A DNA stretch of 64,000 nt from Agrobacterium salinitolerans (GTDB lineage Bacteria; Pseudomonadota; Alphaproteobacteria; Rhizobiales; Rhizobiaceae): NCBI RefSeq assembly GCF_002008225.1, contig NZ_MRDH01000013.1:62001-126000 (forward strand), given 5' to 3'. Within the stretch, counting starts at the first letter, position 1, and the number at the start of each line of letters is the position of its first letter. A model generated the notes under the pieces. The model worked only from the letters and a program-made list of their open reading frames with translations. It searched no databases and was not told the origin of the DNA. This document shows positions 1 to 9,399 of the stretch, one piece after another. The position numbers and the translations under genes were made by a program.

Positions 1-1
1 T

Positions 2-589
2 TCCACGGGCGCCATACCCTTCCTGATGCCGCTGATGCTGCAGATCGGTTTCGGGCTGAACCCGTTCCAGTCGGGCATGATCACCTTTGCCGGCGCAATC
101 GGCGCGATCACCACGAAATTCATGGCCAAGCGAGTGTTTGCGGCAACCGGATTTCGCTCGACGCTGATCGGGGCCGGCATCGTCGGCGCGTTCACGACGC
201 TTGCCAACAGCTTTTTCACGCCTGAAACACCCTATCCGCTCATCATGATCTTTCTGGTGACGGCAGGATTTGCCCGGTCCTTCTTCTTCACCGGGTCGAA
301 TGCGCTCAGCTATTCCGATATCGAGGACAGGCAGGCCAGCCAGGCGACCTCGATGGCGTCGGTGTTGCAGCAGATCAGCCTCGCGCTGGGCGTGGCTTTC
401 GCCGCCTCCATTCTGGAAGTCAGCAGCACGATGTCCGGCACGCACCTGCAGCTCGCCGATTTCCACATCGCTTTCACTATCGTCGCACTGGTATCGCTGT
501 TCGCCATAGTGCCGATCATCCGCATGGACGGCAATGCCGGGGCGGCCGTCTCCGGCCACCGCGGCAAGGTCTCGCAACCGGCGGAGTGA
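2..589 (+). CDS. MFS multidrug efflux transporter, C-terminal part (partial)
   Basis: This is the 3' end of a gene entering from the left edge; the reading frame is open from base 2, so the N-terminus lies outside the window. The visible 195 residues contain four or more hydrophobic segments, with loops reading LNPFQSGM and SDIEDRQASQATSMASVLQQISLALG. The second is typical of the last third of 14-TM drug:proton antiporters (DHA2, EmrB/QacA-like). The C-terminal tail after the final membrane segment is short and basic. Substrate cannot be judged. The stop codon is followed at once by a long palindrome that may end transcription. Confidence 0.8.
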   Translation, partial: STGAIPFLMPLMLQIGFGLNPFQSGMITFAGAIGAITTKFMAKRVFAATGFRSTLIGAGIVGAFTTLANSFFTPETPYPLIMIFLVTAGFARSFFFTGSNALSYSDIEDRQASQATSMASVLQQISLALGVAFAASILEVSSTMSGTHLQLADFHIAFTIVALVSLFAIVPIIRMDGNAGAAVSGHRGKVSQPAE

Positions 590-691
590 TTAAAGCGTCC
601 TTTGTGCGCCCGTTTGGGCGTACAAAGGACGCTTTAACTCTTTGAATCTGGGCACCGTTACGGACAAAAATCGAATATGGCTTTCTGTCCG
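590..691. repeat. Composite palindromic intergenic repeat, possible bidirectional terminator
   Basis: Two inverted repeats lie back to back. The first, 590-636, has 22-nt arms differing at one position around a GTTT loop (arm begins TTAAAGCGTCCTTTG). The second, 661-670 with 682-691, pairs CGGACAAAAA with TTTCTGTCCG. The block ends within a few bases of the rlmE stop codon. Its form resembles dispersed palindromes that I recall from Agrobacterium/Rhizobium intergenic regions. Between two convergent genes it could also act as a terminator, although no clear T-run follows. Confidence 0.6.
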
Positions 692-696
692 ATGCG

Positions 697-1437
697 CTAG
701 TCTTCGGAAGCCTCTCCGGCCTCCATATCGACCTGCGGCGCGTTCTTGCGGCCCTTGAAGTGTTTGGCAAGCAGGAACATTTCCACCGACTCCGAACGTG
801 ACGAGGCCGGTTTGATATGCAAGACTTGCTTGAAGTTCTTCTTGAGCATGTCCAGCAGCTGCTTTTCCGTGCCGCCCTGGAAGGTCTTGGCAAGGAAGTG
901 CCCGCCCTCCGCCAGCACCTGAACGGCAAAATCGGCCGCGACTTCGCACAGATGCATGGTGCGGATGTGGTCGGTCTTCTGGTGCCCGGTGGTGGGCGCG
1001 GCCATATCCGACAGCACCAGATCAGGCGTACCGCCGACGGCCTCCATCAGCTTTTCCGGCGCGCTCGGATCGAGGAAGTCCAGCTGCAGGATTTTCACGC
1101 CGGGAATAGGATCGATCTCGAGGAAATCGATGGCCGCAACGCGAATGTCATCTTCTGTCGAATCCGTCACCTTTGAGGCGATCTGCGACCAGCTGCCGGG
1201 TGCGGCGCCGAGATCGATGATGCGGCGTGCGCCCTTCAGAATCTCATGCTTGTCGTTGATTTCCAACAGCTTGAAGGCGGCGCGGGCGCGATAGCCCTCA
1301 AGCCTGGCGCGCTGCACATAAGGGTCATTGATATGACGTTCCAGCCAGCGGCGCGACGAGGCCTTTAGCTTGGTCTTCTTGACCTTCTGGCCGATCTTGC
1401 GGCCGGTGCGGTTGTTGCTTGTCGGCGCCTTGCTCAT
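697..1437 (-). CDS. rlmE: 23S rRNA (uridine-2'-O) methyltransferase RlmE/FtsJ
   Basis: The 246-residue cytoplasmic enzyme methylates 23S rRNA at the A-loop uridine using S-adenosylmethionine. The SAM-binding motif [13 protein letters not shown], the motif VLSDMAAP and the catalytic-lysine region LAKTFQGG are visible; K-D-K-E is the family tetrad. A basic N-terminus ([14 protein letters not shown]) fits RNA binding. The ATG at 1437 is preferred because it forms an ATGA overlap with the upstream ppx stop codon, implying translational coupling. An in-frame extension to 1500 would only overlap ppx further. Confidence 0.93.
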   Translation of the reverse strand: MSKAPTSNNRTGRKIGQKVKKTKLKASSRRWLERHINDPYVQRARLEGYRARAAFKLLEINDKHEILKGARRIIDLGAAPGSWSQIASKVTDSTEDDIRVAAIDFLEIDPIPGVKILQLDFLDPSAPEKLMEAVGGTPDLVLSDMAAPTTGHQKTDHIRTMHLCEVAADFAVQVLAEGGHFLAKTFQGGTEKQLLDMLKKNFKQVLHIKPASSRSESVEMFLLAKHFKGRKNAPQVDMEAGEASED

Positions 1438-3005
1438 GTCAAACCTTCCGTCCTGTCCTGCCGTGCCATCTGCATGCGCCTTATCCGGTTGCGCCGCCAT
1501 GCGCCGTCATCCGCCATCATATCCGTCAGCAGGCCTTCGCGAAGGCCGCGATCCGCCACGCGCATGCGCCGCGCCGGCCAGCGGCGGCGAATGGCCTCAA
1601 GGATGGCGCAGCCGGCCAGAACCAGATCGGCCCTGTCAGGCCCGATGCAGGCATTGGCAGCGCGGCCCGCGAAATCCCATGCCAGAAGCTTGTCCTGCAT
1701 GGCCGTCACCTCGGCATCGGAAAGCCAGAGGCCATCCACCTTGCGGCGGTCATAGCGTGGCAGATCGAGATGGACGCCGGCAAGCGTCGTCACGGTGCCC
1801 GAGGTCCCGATCAGGTGAAAATCCTCGTGATGGGTCTGCGGCGCGAGAGGCGGGCAGTGGAAGGCGTCGAGCAGCCCTTCGACTTCCCCCACCATGGCGG
1901 CGAAAACATCCGGCGTCACATCGCGCCCGCCATGACGTTCCGAAAGCGTGACGACACCGACCGGCAACGAGGTCCAGTGGGTGATGTGATTGGCGAGCCG
2001 GTTCGAGCGATTTTCCCCGACCTTGATAACGGCGATTTCCGACGATCCGCCACCAATATCGAACAGCACGACAGAGCGCGCTTCACGCCCGACAAGCGAG
2101 GCGCAGCCGGACACCGCAAGGCGAGCTTCAGTCTCGCGGCTGATGATTTCGAGCTTCAGTCCCGTCTCCCGCGTAACTCGCGCCAGAAACTCCTCGCCAT
2201 TCGACGCAGCGCGGCAGGCCTCGGTGGCAATGAGCCGCATGCGCCTGATCGGACGACCGGAAAGCTTCGCGGAGCAGACTTTCAGCGCCTCGACAGCTCG
2301 ATCCATGGCGTCGTCGGAAAGCCGGCCGCTCGACACCAGCCCCTCGCCCAGCCGGACGATGCGCGAAAAGGCGTCGACGACCCGAAACTGGCCGGGCCTC
2401 GTCGGCTGCGCGATTAGAAGCCGGCAATTATTGGTGCCGAGATCGAGCGCCGCATACATATCCGCCGGCGGCTCTTGGCCATGCTCGTGCTGGCGACCGG
2501 CATTGCGGGCGGATAGTTCGGATTGCCGATGCGGGTCCTGCCCGCCCCCTCCTGCCCGGCCGTTCTGCTTGCCAACGTGTTTCGGCGCATGGGTGGGAAC
2601 CAGCGGACGACCCTGTGGATCGCGATGACCACGCTTGCGGTGGCGCGACTTTCGCCCTGCGCCCGGCGGCATGGAGGATGGATTGGCAGCATCTGTTGCA
2701 GCTGAACCCTGCGTCTGCACGGTGGAAGCTGGGGCAGCCTGCTGAGAAGCACCCTTGCCGCGAGAGCGCCTGCGACGCTTTCTCTTGCGCGGCTCGGCAT
2801 CCGGCTCAAGAGCCGATACGTAGGAGGAACCGGCCGGAACATCTGCGGCAACATCATGCGACAGCACAGCAGCGTCACGGGGCTGACCGTCACGCTTGTG
2901 TTTCTTGCCACGACGGGATCGCTTCGCTTTCCCTTTGTTCGCCACCGACGCCCCTTGTTCCGACGGCTTTGGGCCGTTTCCGGGGTCGATCACTGTCTTG
3001 TCCAT
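1434..3005 (-). CDS. ppx: Ppx/GppA family exopolyphosphatase / guanosine pentaphosphate phosphatase
   Basis: The conserved catalytic part begins near residue 183 with [17 protein letters not shown], the first phosphate-binding loop of the actin-like ATPase fold. [11 protein letters not shown] and [12 protein letters not shown] follow. Family members hydrolyse polyphosphate or pppGpp. The first ~180 residues are a low-complexity Lys/Arg/Gln-rich extension absent from short homologues; its role is unknown. The start is uncertain: ATG 3005 is used, but ATG 3047 and TTG 3068 are also in frame and none has a good ribosome-binding site. It overlaps rlmE by 4 bases (ATGA). Confidence 0.88.
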   Translation of the reverse strand: MDKTVIDPGNGPKPSEQGASVANKGKAKRSRRGKKHKRDGQPRDAAVLSHDVAADVPAGSSYVSALEPDAEPRKRKRRRRSRGKGASQQAAPASTVQTQGSAATDAANPSSMPPGAGRKSRHRKRGHRDPQGRPLVPTHAPKHVGKQNGRAGGGGQDPHRQSELSARNAGRQHEHGQEPPADMYAALDLGTNNCRLLIAQPTRPGQFRVVDAFSRIVRLGEGLVSSGRLSDDAMDRAVEALKVCSAKLSGRPIRRMRLIATEACRAASNGEEFLARVTRETGLKLEIISRETEARLAVSGCASLVGREARSVVLFDIGGGSSEIAVIKVGENRSNRLANHITHWTSLPVGVVTLSERHGGRDVTPDVFAAMVGEVEGLLDAFHCPPLAPQTHHEDFHLIGTSGTVTTLAGVHLDLPRYDRRKVDGLWLSDAEVTAMQDKLLAWDFAGRAANACIGPDRADLVLAGCAILEAIRRRWPARRMRVADRGLREGLLTDMMADDGAWRRNRIRRMQMARQDRTEGLT

Positions 3006-3272
3006 TTCGCCGCGCACAAGCGTAGACGCTATGCTGCTGGCTTTCATAAGGTTTCGTTGGGCCGACAATACCAGCGCAAGCGATTTTAGCCAAATGGTTT
3101 TTGGCAGGCGTCTTGTGGGAAGGGCTGATGCCTCGCCAAGACTGGGCGAGCATCGTCACGATCGCGGCTATGATTTCCGGATGCTTTCGAAATCGGAAGG
3201 CAGGTCAGCTCGTCGCCGGGCCTTGCGCGGACACCCACAAGTCATGAAAGGGCACCAATGTGGAGAAAATAC

Positions 3273-3323
3273 TCCCCTCTCCCGGTAAGTCCTTGTGACA
3301 TATAAACTTACTGGGAGAGGGGA
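3273..3323 (-). terminator. Intrinsic terminator of tRNA-His
   Basis: The arms 3273-3290 and 3306-3323 form an 18-bp stem with one mismatch around a 15-nt loop. The stem starts one base past the encoded CCA of tRNA-His. On the minus strand it is followed by AGTATTTTC. Confidence 0.7.
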
Positions 3324-3324
3324 A

Positions 3325-3401
3325 TGGTACGGTTGAGTGGGGTCGAACCACCGACCTCAGGTGCCACAAACCTGCGCTCTAACCAACTGAGCTACAACCG
3401 C
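3325..3401 (-). tRNA. tRNA-His (anticodon GTG)
   Basis: The minus strand folds into a cloverleaf. The 7-bp acceptor stem GCGGTTG/CAACCGT has a G1-U72 wobble. The D arm is GCTC/GAGC, the anticodon stem CAGGT/ACCTG encloses TTGTGGC (anticodon GTG), the T arm contains GGTTCGACC, and CCA is encoded. The base before G1 is U and the discriminator is A73. The G-1:C73 pair, nearly universal in tRNA-His, is therefore missing, as known for many alphaproteobacteria. Confidence 0.95.
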
Positions 3402-3716
3402 ACATGAAACGCCGAAGCGGCGTCACGGGGGGTGACATAAAAGGTGTTTTGCCCATTTGCAAGTGCCTGTTCGAATTTTGCGAAAAAAGGCGAAGAAAGG
3501 CAAGCTCTTTTCAATGGGCCGGATTGTCATTAAGAGGCCGCGGCGGCCTGTTGACGTTAACTCTATTTGGCGATTCATCCGGCGGATGGTGGACCGGATC
3601 GCCCTGTGAAGTTATTTAAAATTCTGTTAACGTGATGCCTCGGCGGGTTTACGTTTAGAGCTTCATGAGGAAGCCGAAAGCCCGCGAGGTCCGGTAGTGC
3701 CAGAATAGGTTTCGAC
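3402..3716. other. Intergenic region between tRNA-His and the PdhS-type kinase
   Basis: These 315 bases hold the divergent promoters of the tRNA (minus) and the kinase (plus). Visible elements are a small hairpin ACGCCG-AAG-CGGCGT just upstream of the tRNA, a GTTAAC near 3556, and the CtrA-type motif at 3616. No convincing small ORF was seen. Confidence 0.6.
3616..3630 (+). promoter_or_regulatory. CtrA-type box upstream of the PdhS-type kinase gene
   Basis: The sequence is a perfect TTAA-AATTCTG-TTAA, matching the CtrA consensus TTAA-N7-TTAA. It lies 86 bases before the kinase ATG, a promoter-proximal position. Confidence 0.6.
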
Positions 3717-6700
3717 ATGCCCGCCGTCCAGTATCCCTTTATCGATATCGCAGTACATGAACGGGTGCGTGACGGTTTCGGGCGCGGCGAGGCCATGGCG
3801 TTGTTCTCGCTCGACCTTAAAAACGCCCTTTGGGCCAATGGCCGGGGTGCGGCGCTGTTTGGCACGCCGATGGTCTATGATTTTCTGGAACAGGGCCCGA
3901 AACCGCAGGACGTGACCTTCCGGCAACTGGCGGCCGCGGCGGCGCGGCTTTCCAAAGCGGGCGACAGCCTGCCGTTTACCATTCGCATCACCTCGGGTTT
4001 CCGCAGCCTTGCCGTTACCGCGCGCGCGGAAGTCATCGAGGCCGAACCCGGCCAGCCCGCCATCCTGTTTTCCGCCCTCACCGATCAGGCCGCACCCGAC
4101 ACGGCGGAATGCGCCCGGCGCATGATCGAAGGGTTCGACGACCCCGATATCCATATGGCGGTTCTGAACGGCGAGAACGAGATTGTCGCTGCTTCCCCCG
4201 GCTTTTCTTCTCTCGGTATTACGCCCCACACAGCGCGGACGCTGGTGAAGATGGCGGCCGGACAGCCCGGCCATCTCGTCAAGCGGCCGGTGCCGACCGG
4301 CAAGGGTTATCTGCCCGCGGCCACCGGCCAGATCGCGACATCGCCCGAACTGAACCTGATGTTCGTGGTCGAAACCGCGCTGGGCACACTCGATCCCGTC
4401 AATGGTTTTTTCGAAGACAGGCCGCAGGAAGCGCCAGCCCTGCCGGTTGCGGAGACCAAGACTGTTGCCGCTGCAACCTCCTTCGATTCCGTGCTCGACG
4501 CTGTTGCCGGCATCGAGGATGTGGAAGAGGTACAGGAACTGCCGGTCGATCCCGAAGAAGAAGCGCCAGCGCAGCAGGATGACGACAGCGTCCTGTCCCT
4601 GCCGGAAGACGAAACGGAAACCCCGGCGGCGCTTTCCGCGCAGGACGCCGACACCGCTGCGAATGTGGCGATGACGGACGACATCGCCGATCTTTTCGAA
4701 CTCGATGAGGATGAAGCAGAAGCGCCCTTAACCGAGCGGGCAATCGCCGATGCCCCTGCGGAAGAGGCTCAAGCCGAAGAAAACGCAGTCGCGGACGATG
4801 AAATCGTCGAAACCGCGCCCTTAGAAGCTGCTCCTGCGGCGGATGAGGAGGTAGCGGCGGAGACGGAGACCGAAGAGACGGATGTCGGCGCTGGCGCAGA
4901 AGCGCAGCCTTTTGTTTTCAATGCCGGTGCGCGCGCTTCCCGTTTCGTCTGGAAAATCGATGCGGAAGGACGCTTCAGTTCGATCTCGCATGAATTCGCG
5001 GAGGCGGTGGGCGCCAAGGCGGCTGCCGTTGAAGGCATGGGCTTTGCCGATGTCGCGGCCCTGTTCAATCTCGATCCGGACGGCAAGATCCGCGAGCTTC
5101 TCGGCCGACGCGACACATGGTCGGGCAAGACGATCTACTGGCCGGTGGAAGGCACATCGCTGATGGTGCCGATCGATCTTGCCGCCCTGCCCACCTATAC
5201 GCGCTCCCGCGAATTCGACGGTTTCCGCGGTTTCGGCATCGTGCGGCTTGCCGACGCCGCCGAAGACCCGCATGCCACCGGCCTGACCTTCCTCAACGGC
5301 GAAGAGGCAGATCCCGCGGAAGCCCTGCCGCAGCACGCCATCGAGGATGAAAGCCACGAATTGCTGGCCTTTATCGATGAGGATGACGACGCGGCGCAAG
5401 ACGCAAGTTCGATCGCTGATGATGAGGCCCCGGTAACGCAAGCCGATGCGGCGGATGGTGCATCGGACGTGGTTTCGGCAGAAGAACAGCACCATGATTA
5501 TACCCCGCCGGAATTCGAAGCGCCGGTTGCGGCGCCCGCTCTGGAACCGGACTATTCCGACAAGGTCGTCCATCTGGAGGAGCGCCGCTCGCGCTCCCGC
5601 GAGGGGCTGACCGCAGGCGAGCAGGCCGCCTTCCGCGAAATCGGCAGAGCCCTTGCGCCGGCGGATGCTGCTTGCGAAAAAGACCGGGAAACGGATGAGG
5701 AGGCCATTTCCGCTGAGCCGATCATGCAGGATATCCAGCGGGATATCGATGCGGATGCTTCGGAAAGCGCGCCCTCCGAAACGGAAAATGACGGCAATAA
5801 AACCGAGCCCGCAGAGGAAGACGATCTTTTCGCCGATTATGTTCGTGGCGAGCAGCCTGCGGCCATTCGTGCATCCGCGGATGAAAGCGGTTCCGACGAA
5901 AAGCAGGAACCTGCGGCTGACGAGCGGCCGGCTGCCGATATGGCCGCCGCCATGGTCAGCCCGTCCGTTCGTCCCACGAATGCCTTGACGGCCGAGACGC
6001 TGGACCAGATGCCCGTGGCGCTTCTGGTGCATGCCGGCGACAGGCTGATCCACGCCAATCCGGATTTCCTGCGCTTGACAGGCTATGGTTCTCTCGACGA
6101 ACTCGAAGAGGTGGGGGGTCTGGAAGCGCTGCTGCAGCGGCAGGAGCTGGAAGAAATGCCGGACAATGAAGGCGGCATGGTGGTCGTGAGCGCCGAAAAC
6201 GACATCATTCCCGTCAAGGCGCGGTTGCAGTCTATCCGCTGGGAAGAGACCAAGGCGCTGATGCTGTCTTTGGTGCCGCTTGAGGAAAAGCAGGCGCCGG
6301 TTGCAGCAGCCAACGAAAATATTGCCACTGGCGATGTCGAAGGTGCGGAAGCAGGCAGCCTCTCCCTGTTGCAGGGGGAAGTGGAGGAGCTGCATTCCAT
6401 TCTGGAAACAGCCACCGACGGGGTTGTGCTTCTGGGAGACGAAGGCGAAATCCGCTCGCTCAACCGTTCCGCCAGCGCGCTGTTCAACTATGACAACGCT
6501 GAAATCGCCGGCAAGCCTTTCGTCACCCTCTTTGCCCATGAGAGCCAGCGCGCCGTGCTGGATTATCTCTCCGGCCTTGCCAATAACGGTGTCGCCAGCG
6601 TGCTGAACGACGGCCGCGAAGTGATCGGCCGCGAAGCCTCCGGCGGCTTCCTGCCGCTGTTCATGACCATCGGCCGGCTAAAATCCTCGCATGGCTATTG

Positions 6701-7490
6701 CGTGGTTATCCGCGATATCACCCAGTGGAAGCGCACGGAAGAAGAACTGCGCAACGCCAAGCGGGCTGCGGAAACCGCCAATGCCCACAAGACTGATTTC
6801 CTGGCGCGCGTCAGCCATGAAATCCGCACGCCGCTCAACGCCATCATCGGTTTCTCCGACATGATGGCGACCGAGCGTTTCGGGCCGATCGGCAATCCGC
6901 GTTATGTGGAATATGCCAATGATATCGGCCGTTCGGGCCGGCATGTGCTCGACATCGTCAACGATCTGCTCGATATCTCCAAGATCGAGGCCGGGCAGAT
7001 GGATGTGGATTTCATTGCCGTGCCGCTTAATGAAACGGTGGCCGAGGCGGTCTCGCTGGTGCAGCCGCAGGCCAATAACCAGCGCGTCATCATCCGCACC
7101 GCGCTTGCGCAATCCGTACCGCAAATCGTCGCCGACCTGCGCTCGATCAAGCAGATCGTGCTGAACATCCTGTCCAACGCCATCCGCTTCACGCCTTCCG
7201 GCGGCCAGATCGTGGTGTCCACCGCCTATGAGGCCAATGGCAGCGTGTCGCTGCGCATTCGCGACACCGGCATCGGCATGACCCGGGCGGAACTGGAACA
7301 GGCGATGAAGCCGTTCCGGCAAGTGGCTTCGTCCGGCAAGCGTGTACGCGGTGACGGCACCGGACTCGGCCTGCCGCTGACCAAAGCCATGGTGGACGCC
7401 AACCGGGCGAATTTCTCCATCACCTCCACGCCGAATGAAGGCACGCTGGTGGAAATTACCTTTCCGTCGCAGCGGGTTCTTGCCAACTGA
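3717..7490 (+). CDS. pdhS1: PAS-domain sensor histidine kinase of the PleC/DivJ/PdhS family (PdhS1-like)
   Basis: This 1257-residue cytoplasmic kinase has no clear membrane segments. Residues ~1-230 lack a recognised domain. Very acidic Ala/Glu/Asp-rich linkers follow, interspersed with PAS-like regions near residues ~410 (RFVWKIDAEGRFSSIS), ~770 (MPVALLVHAGDRLIHANPDF) and ~900 (ATDGVVLLGDEGEIRSLN). The dimerisation box VSHEIRTPLNAIIGFS carries the phospho-His at 1034, then come the N-box NILSNAIRFTPSGG and G-boxes DTGIGM and GDGTGLGLPL. GPIGNPRYVEYANDIGRSG after the H-box is characteristic of kinases acting on DivK/PleD. Length and architecture fit Agrobacterium/Brucella PdhS; the exact paralogue is inferred. 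AGG lies 7 bases before the ATG. A CtrA-type box upstream suggests feedback from the pathway it controls. Confidence 0.8.
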   Translation: MPAVQYPFIDIAVHERVRDGFGRGEAMALFSLDLKNALWANGRGAALFGTPMVYDFLEQGPKPQDVTFRQLAAAAARLSKAGDSLPFTIRITSGFRSLAVTARAEVIEAEPGQPAILFSALTDQAAPDTAECARRMIEGFDDPDIHMAVLNGENEIVAASPGFSSLGITPHTARTLVKMAAGQPGHLVKRPVPTGKGYLPAATGQIATSPELNLMFVVETALGTLDPVNGFFEDRPQEAPALPVAETKTVAAATSFDSVLDAVAGIEDVEEVQELPVDPEEEAPAQQDDDSVLSLPEDETETPAALSAQDADTAANVAMTDDIADLFELDEDEAEAPLTERAIADAPAEEAQAEENAVADDEIVETAPLEAAPAADEEVAAETETEETDVGAGAEAQPFVFNAGARASRFVWKIDAEGRFSSISHEFAEAVGAKAAAVEGMGFADVAALFNLDPDGKIRELLGRRDTWSGKTIYWPVEGTSLMVPIDLAALPTYTRSREFDGFRGFGIVRLADAAEDPHATGLTFLNGEEADPAEALPQHAIEDESHELLAFIDEDDDAAQDASSIADDEAPVTQADAADGASDVVSAEEQHHDYTPPEFEAPVAAPALEPDYSDKVVHLEERRSRSREGLTAGEQAAFREIGRALAPADAACEKDRETDEEAISAEPIMQDIQRDIDADASESAPSETENDGNKTEPAEEDDLFADYVRGEQPAAIRASADESGSDEKQEPAADERPAADMAAAMVSPSVRPTNALTAETLDQMPVALLVHAGDRLIHANPDFLRLTGYGSLDELEEVGGLEALLQRQELEEMPDNEGGMVVVSAENDIIPVKARLQSIRWEETKALMLSLVPLEEKQAPVAAANENIATGDVEGAEAGSLSLLQGEVEELHSILETATDGVVLLGDEGEIRSLNRSASALFNYDNAEIAGKPFVTLFAHESQRAVLDYLSGLANNGVASVLNDGREVIGREASGGFLPLFMTIGRLKSSHGYCVVIRDITQWKRTEEELRNAKRAAETANAHKTDFLARVSHEIRTPLNAIIGFSDMMATERFGPIGNPRYVEYANDIGRSGRHVLDIVNDLLDISKIEAGQMDVDFIAVPLNETVAEAVSLVQPQANNQRVIIRTALAQSVPQIVADLRSIKQIVLNILSNAIRFTPSGGQIVVSTAYEANGSVSLRIRDTGIGMTRAELEQAMKPFRQVASSGKRVRGDGTGLGLPLTKAMVDANRANFSITSTPNEGTLVEITFPSQRVLAN

Positions 7491-7568
7491 GGCCATGCGG
7501 GCGTAGCAATGCGAGAGCCGCCGGCACCATGGTCGCCGGTTGAGGCCTTTGAACGACAGTAGACTGGC

Positions 7569-9233
7569 ATGTCCATGACGGTTTCCCTTCCGGCAACAAG
7601 ACGCTTCTCGGTGTTGCCCATCACGGCGGTCATCGTCGCGGCCATTGCCGCCATGCCCATTCTGGCGATCTTCTGGCTGGCGCTGACGGGCAACACGGAG
7701 GGATGGCAGCATCTTCTCGTCAATGTCCTGCCGCGCGCCGGGTTTCGCACCTTCCTGCTCTTGGGGATGACGGCCGCGACGACGGCTTTCTTCGGCATCG
7801 TCTGCGCCTGGCTTGTCACCACCTTCGAATTTCCACTGCGGCGGTTATTGTCCGCGGCGCTCGTCCTGCCGCTCGCCATCCCTTCCTATCTCGCCGCCTA
7901 TGCGTTTGGCGAGTTTCTCGACTTTACCGGCCCGGTGCAGAGCGCGTTGCGCGCCGCTTTCGGGTATCACAGCATCCGCGATTACTGGTTTCCGGACATA
8001 CGATCGCTTGGCGGTGCCGTGATCGTCCTGAGCTCGGTCCTCTACCCTTACGTTTATCTCTCGGCCCGCGCCGCCTTTTCCATGCAGGGACGGTTTGCGG
8101 CCGAAGCGGCCCGCACGCTTGGCGCAAAACCGCTGAACGTGTTCTTCTCCGTGCAATTGCCGATGGCCCGGCCGGCCATCGCCATCGGGCTTTCTCTGGT
8201 CCTGATGGAAACGCTGAACGATATCGGCGCGGTTGAATATCTCGGCGTTCAGACGCTGACTTTCACCATCTACGAAACCTGGCTCAATCGCGGCAACCTC
8301 GCCAATGCGACGCAGATCGCCGCCGTCATCCTCGTCATCGTCGGTGCGCTGATCGTCATCGAACGCAATGCGCGGGAAAAGCAGCGTTTCGGCGCGCCGA
8401 AAGCGACAAGCATGGCGCAGCGCCACCGGCTGAAGGTGCTTGCCGGCTGGCGGCGCTGGGGCGCGAGCCTTCTATGCTTCGTTCCCGTGGCGAGCGGCTT
8501 TTTGATTCCCGTCATCGTGCTGGGCGGTTACGCCGCCAGAAGGCTCGATGCGCTGTTTGCGCCGAAGCTTCTGAAAGCACTTGGACACAGTCTCGAAGTC
8601 TCACTTTCTGCCGCCTTCGTGACCCTGATTGCCGCTTTTGTGTTTTCCTATGCCATCCGCACCGAGCGCTCGCGCCTCTCAAAAGTGGCGGCGCGCCTCG
8701 GCTCCATGGGATATGGCGCGCCGGGAACCGTGCTTGCCATCGGCGTCCTCATTCCGCTGGCCAGCCTCGACAATGGCGTCGACAGCTTCATACGTGCACA
8801 TTTCGGCTTTTCCACCGGGCTGCTGCTCTCCGGCACCGCCTTCGCCATCATTTACGCCCATGCCGTGCGCTTCATGACCATGGCGGAGGGTACGCTCGAT
8901 GCCGGTTTCCACAAGCTCTCTCCGCATATCGACATGGCCTCGCGGACGCTTGGGCGCAACCGGACACAGACGCTGTTCAAGGTGCTGTTGCCCAACATGC
9001 GGCCCGCAGCGCTGACGGCTTTTCTGCTCGTCCTGATCGAATCCATGAAGGAACTGCCGGCCACCATCCTGCTCCGGCCTTTCGGCTTCAACACGCTGGC
9101 CACGCTGGTTTATGAGGATGCGTCGCGCGCAAGGGTGCAGGATGCGGCCGTGCCAGCGATCATCATCATCATTGCCGGACTTATTCCCGTGCTTCTCGTA
9201 TCGAAATCCATGGATCATCCCGAAAATCGCTGA
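7569..9233 (+). CDS. Iron(III)-type ABC transporter permease, two fused permease domains
   Basis: The inner-membrane protein of 554 residues has about 12 hydrophobic segments in two homologous halves. Each half carries an EAA-type loop: EAARTLGAKPLNVFF near residue 180 and ASRTLGRNRTQTLF near 460. This fused layout is that of FbpB/SfuB/AfuB ferric-iron permeases; thiamine or other SfuB-like substrates are possible. No binding protein or ATPase gene adjoins it, so its partners must be encoded elsewhere. It starts 78 bases after the kinase and may be co-transcribed with it. Confidence 0.78.
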   Translation: MSMTVSLPATRRFSVLPITAVIVAAIAAMPILAIFWLALTGNTEGWQHLLVNVLPRAGFRTFLLLGMTAATTAFFGIVCAWLVTTFEFPLRRLLSAALVLPLAIPSYLAAYAFGEFLDFTGPVQSALRAAFGYHSIRDYWFPDIRSLGGAVIVLSSVLYPYVYLSARAAFSMQGRFAAEAARTLGAKPLNVFFSVQLPMARPAIAIGLSLVLMETLNDIGAVEYLGVQTLTFTIYETWLNRGNLANATQIAAVILVIVGALIVIERNAREKQRFGAPKATSMAQRHRLKVLAGWRRWGASLLCFVPVASGFLIPVIVLGGYAARRLDALFAPKLLKALGHSLEVSLSAAFVTLIAAFVFSYAIRTERSRLSKVAARLGSMGYGAPGTVLAIGVLIPLASLDNGVDSFIRAHFGFSTGLLLSGTAFAIIYAHAVRFMTMAEGTLDAGFHKLSPHIDMASRTLGRNRTQTLFKVLLPNMRPAALTAFLLVLIESMKELPATILLRPFGFNTLATLVYEDASRARVQDAAVPAIIIIIAGLIPVLLVSKSMDHPENR

Positions 9234-9253
9234 GTGGCGCGAGCCTTTGCGGC

Positions 9254-9281
9254 AAAAAGAAAGGCGGCCTTGCGGCCGCCT
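9254..9281 (-). terminator. Intrinsic terminator of the candidate small RNA
   Basis: The minus strand gives AGGCGGCC-GCAA-GGCCGCCT (9281-9262), a perfect 8-bp stem, then TTCTTTTT (9261-9254). The T-tract is only on the minus-strand side, so it does not serve the plus-strand permease gene. It could alternatively end the pot operon 260 bases upstream. Confidence 0.75.
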
Positions 9282-9375
9282 GAATGAGTTGTGCTTTTCA
9301 ACGAGAGAAAGGGGGACAATCTCGCCATATGGAAATTATCAGTCCCGGCTATCAAAAATTTGACGGCCCTGCGTT
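9254..9375 (-). ncRNA. Candidate small RNA with CtrA-type promoter and intrinsic terminator
   Basis: Read on the minus strand, the box TTAA-N7-TTAA (9414-9400) is followed by a weak -10-like AGTAAA about 20 bases on. A ~115-nt stretch without a ribosome-binding site comes next. It contains a hairpin with CGAGA/TCTCG arms and a C-rich loop including CCCCCTTTC, which could pair with Shine-Dalgarno sequences. It ends in an 8-bp GC stem followed by TTCTTTTT. Start and function are inferred; the left boundary is the T-tract. Confidence 0.42.
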
Positions 9376-9399
9376 GGGTTTACTTTCCGCCAACTCCTA

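Noticed and set aside
4821..6539. Long minus-strand open frame inside the PdhS-type kinase gene
   Set aside because: It mirrors the high-GC codon pattern of the real gene, has no recognisable domain, and is antisense to a clear kinase.
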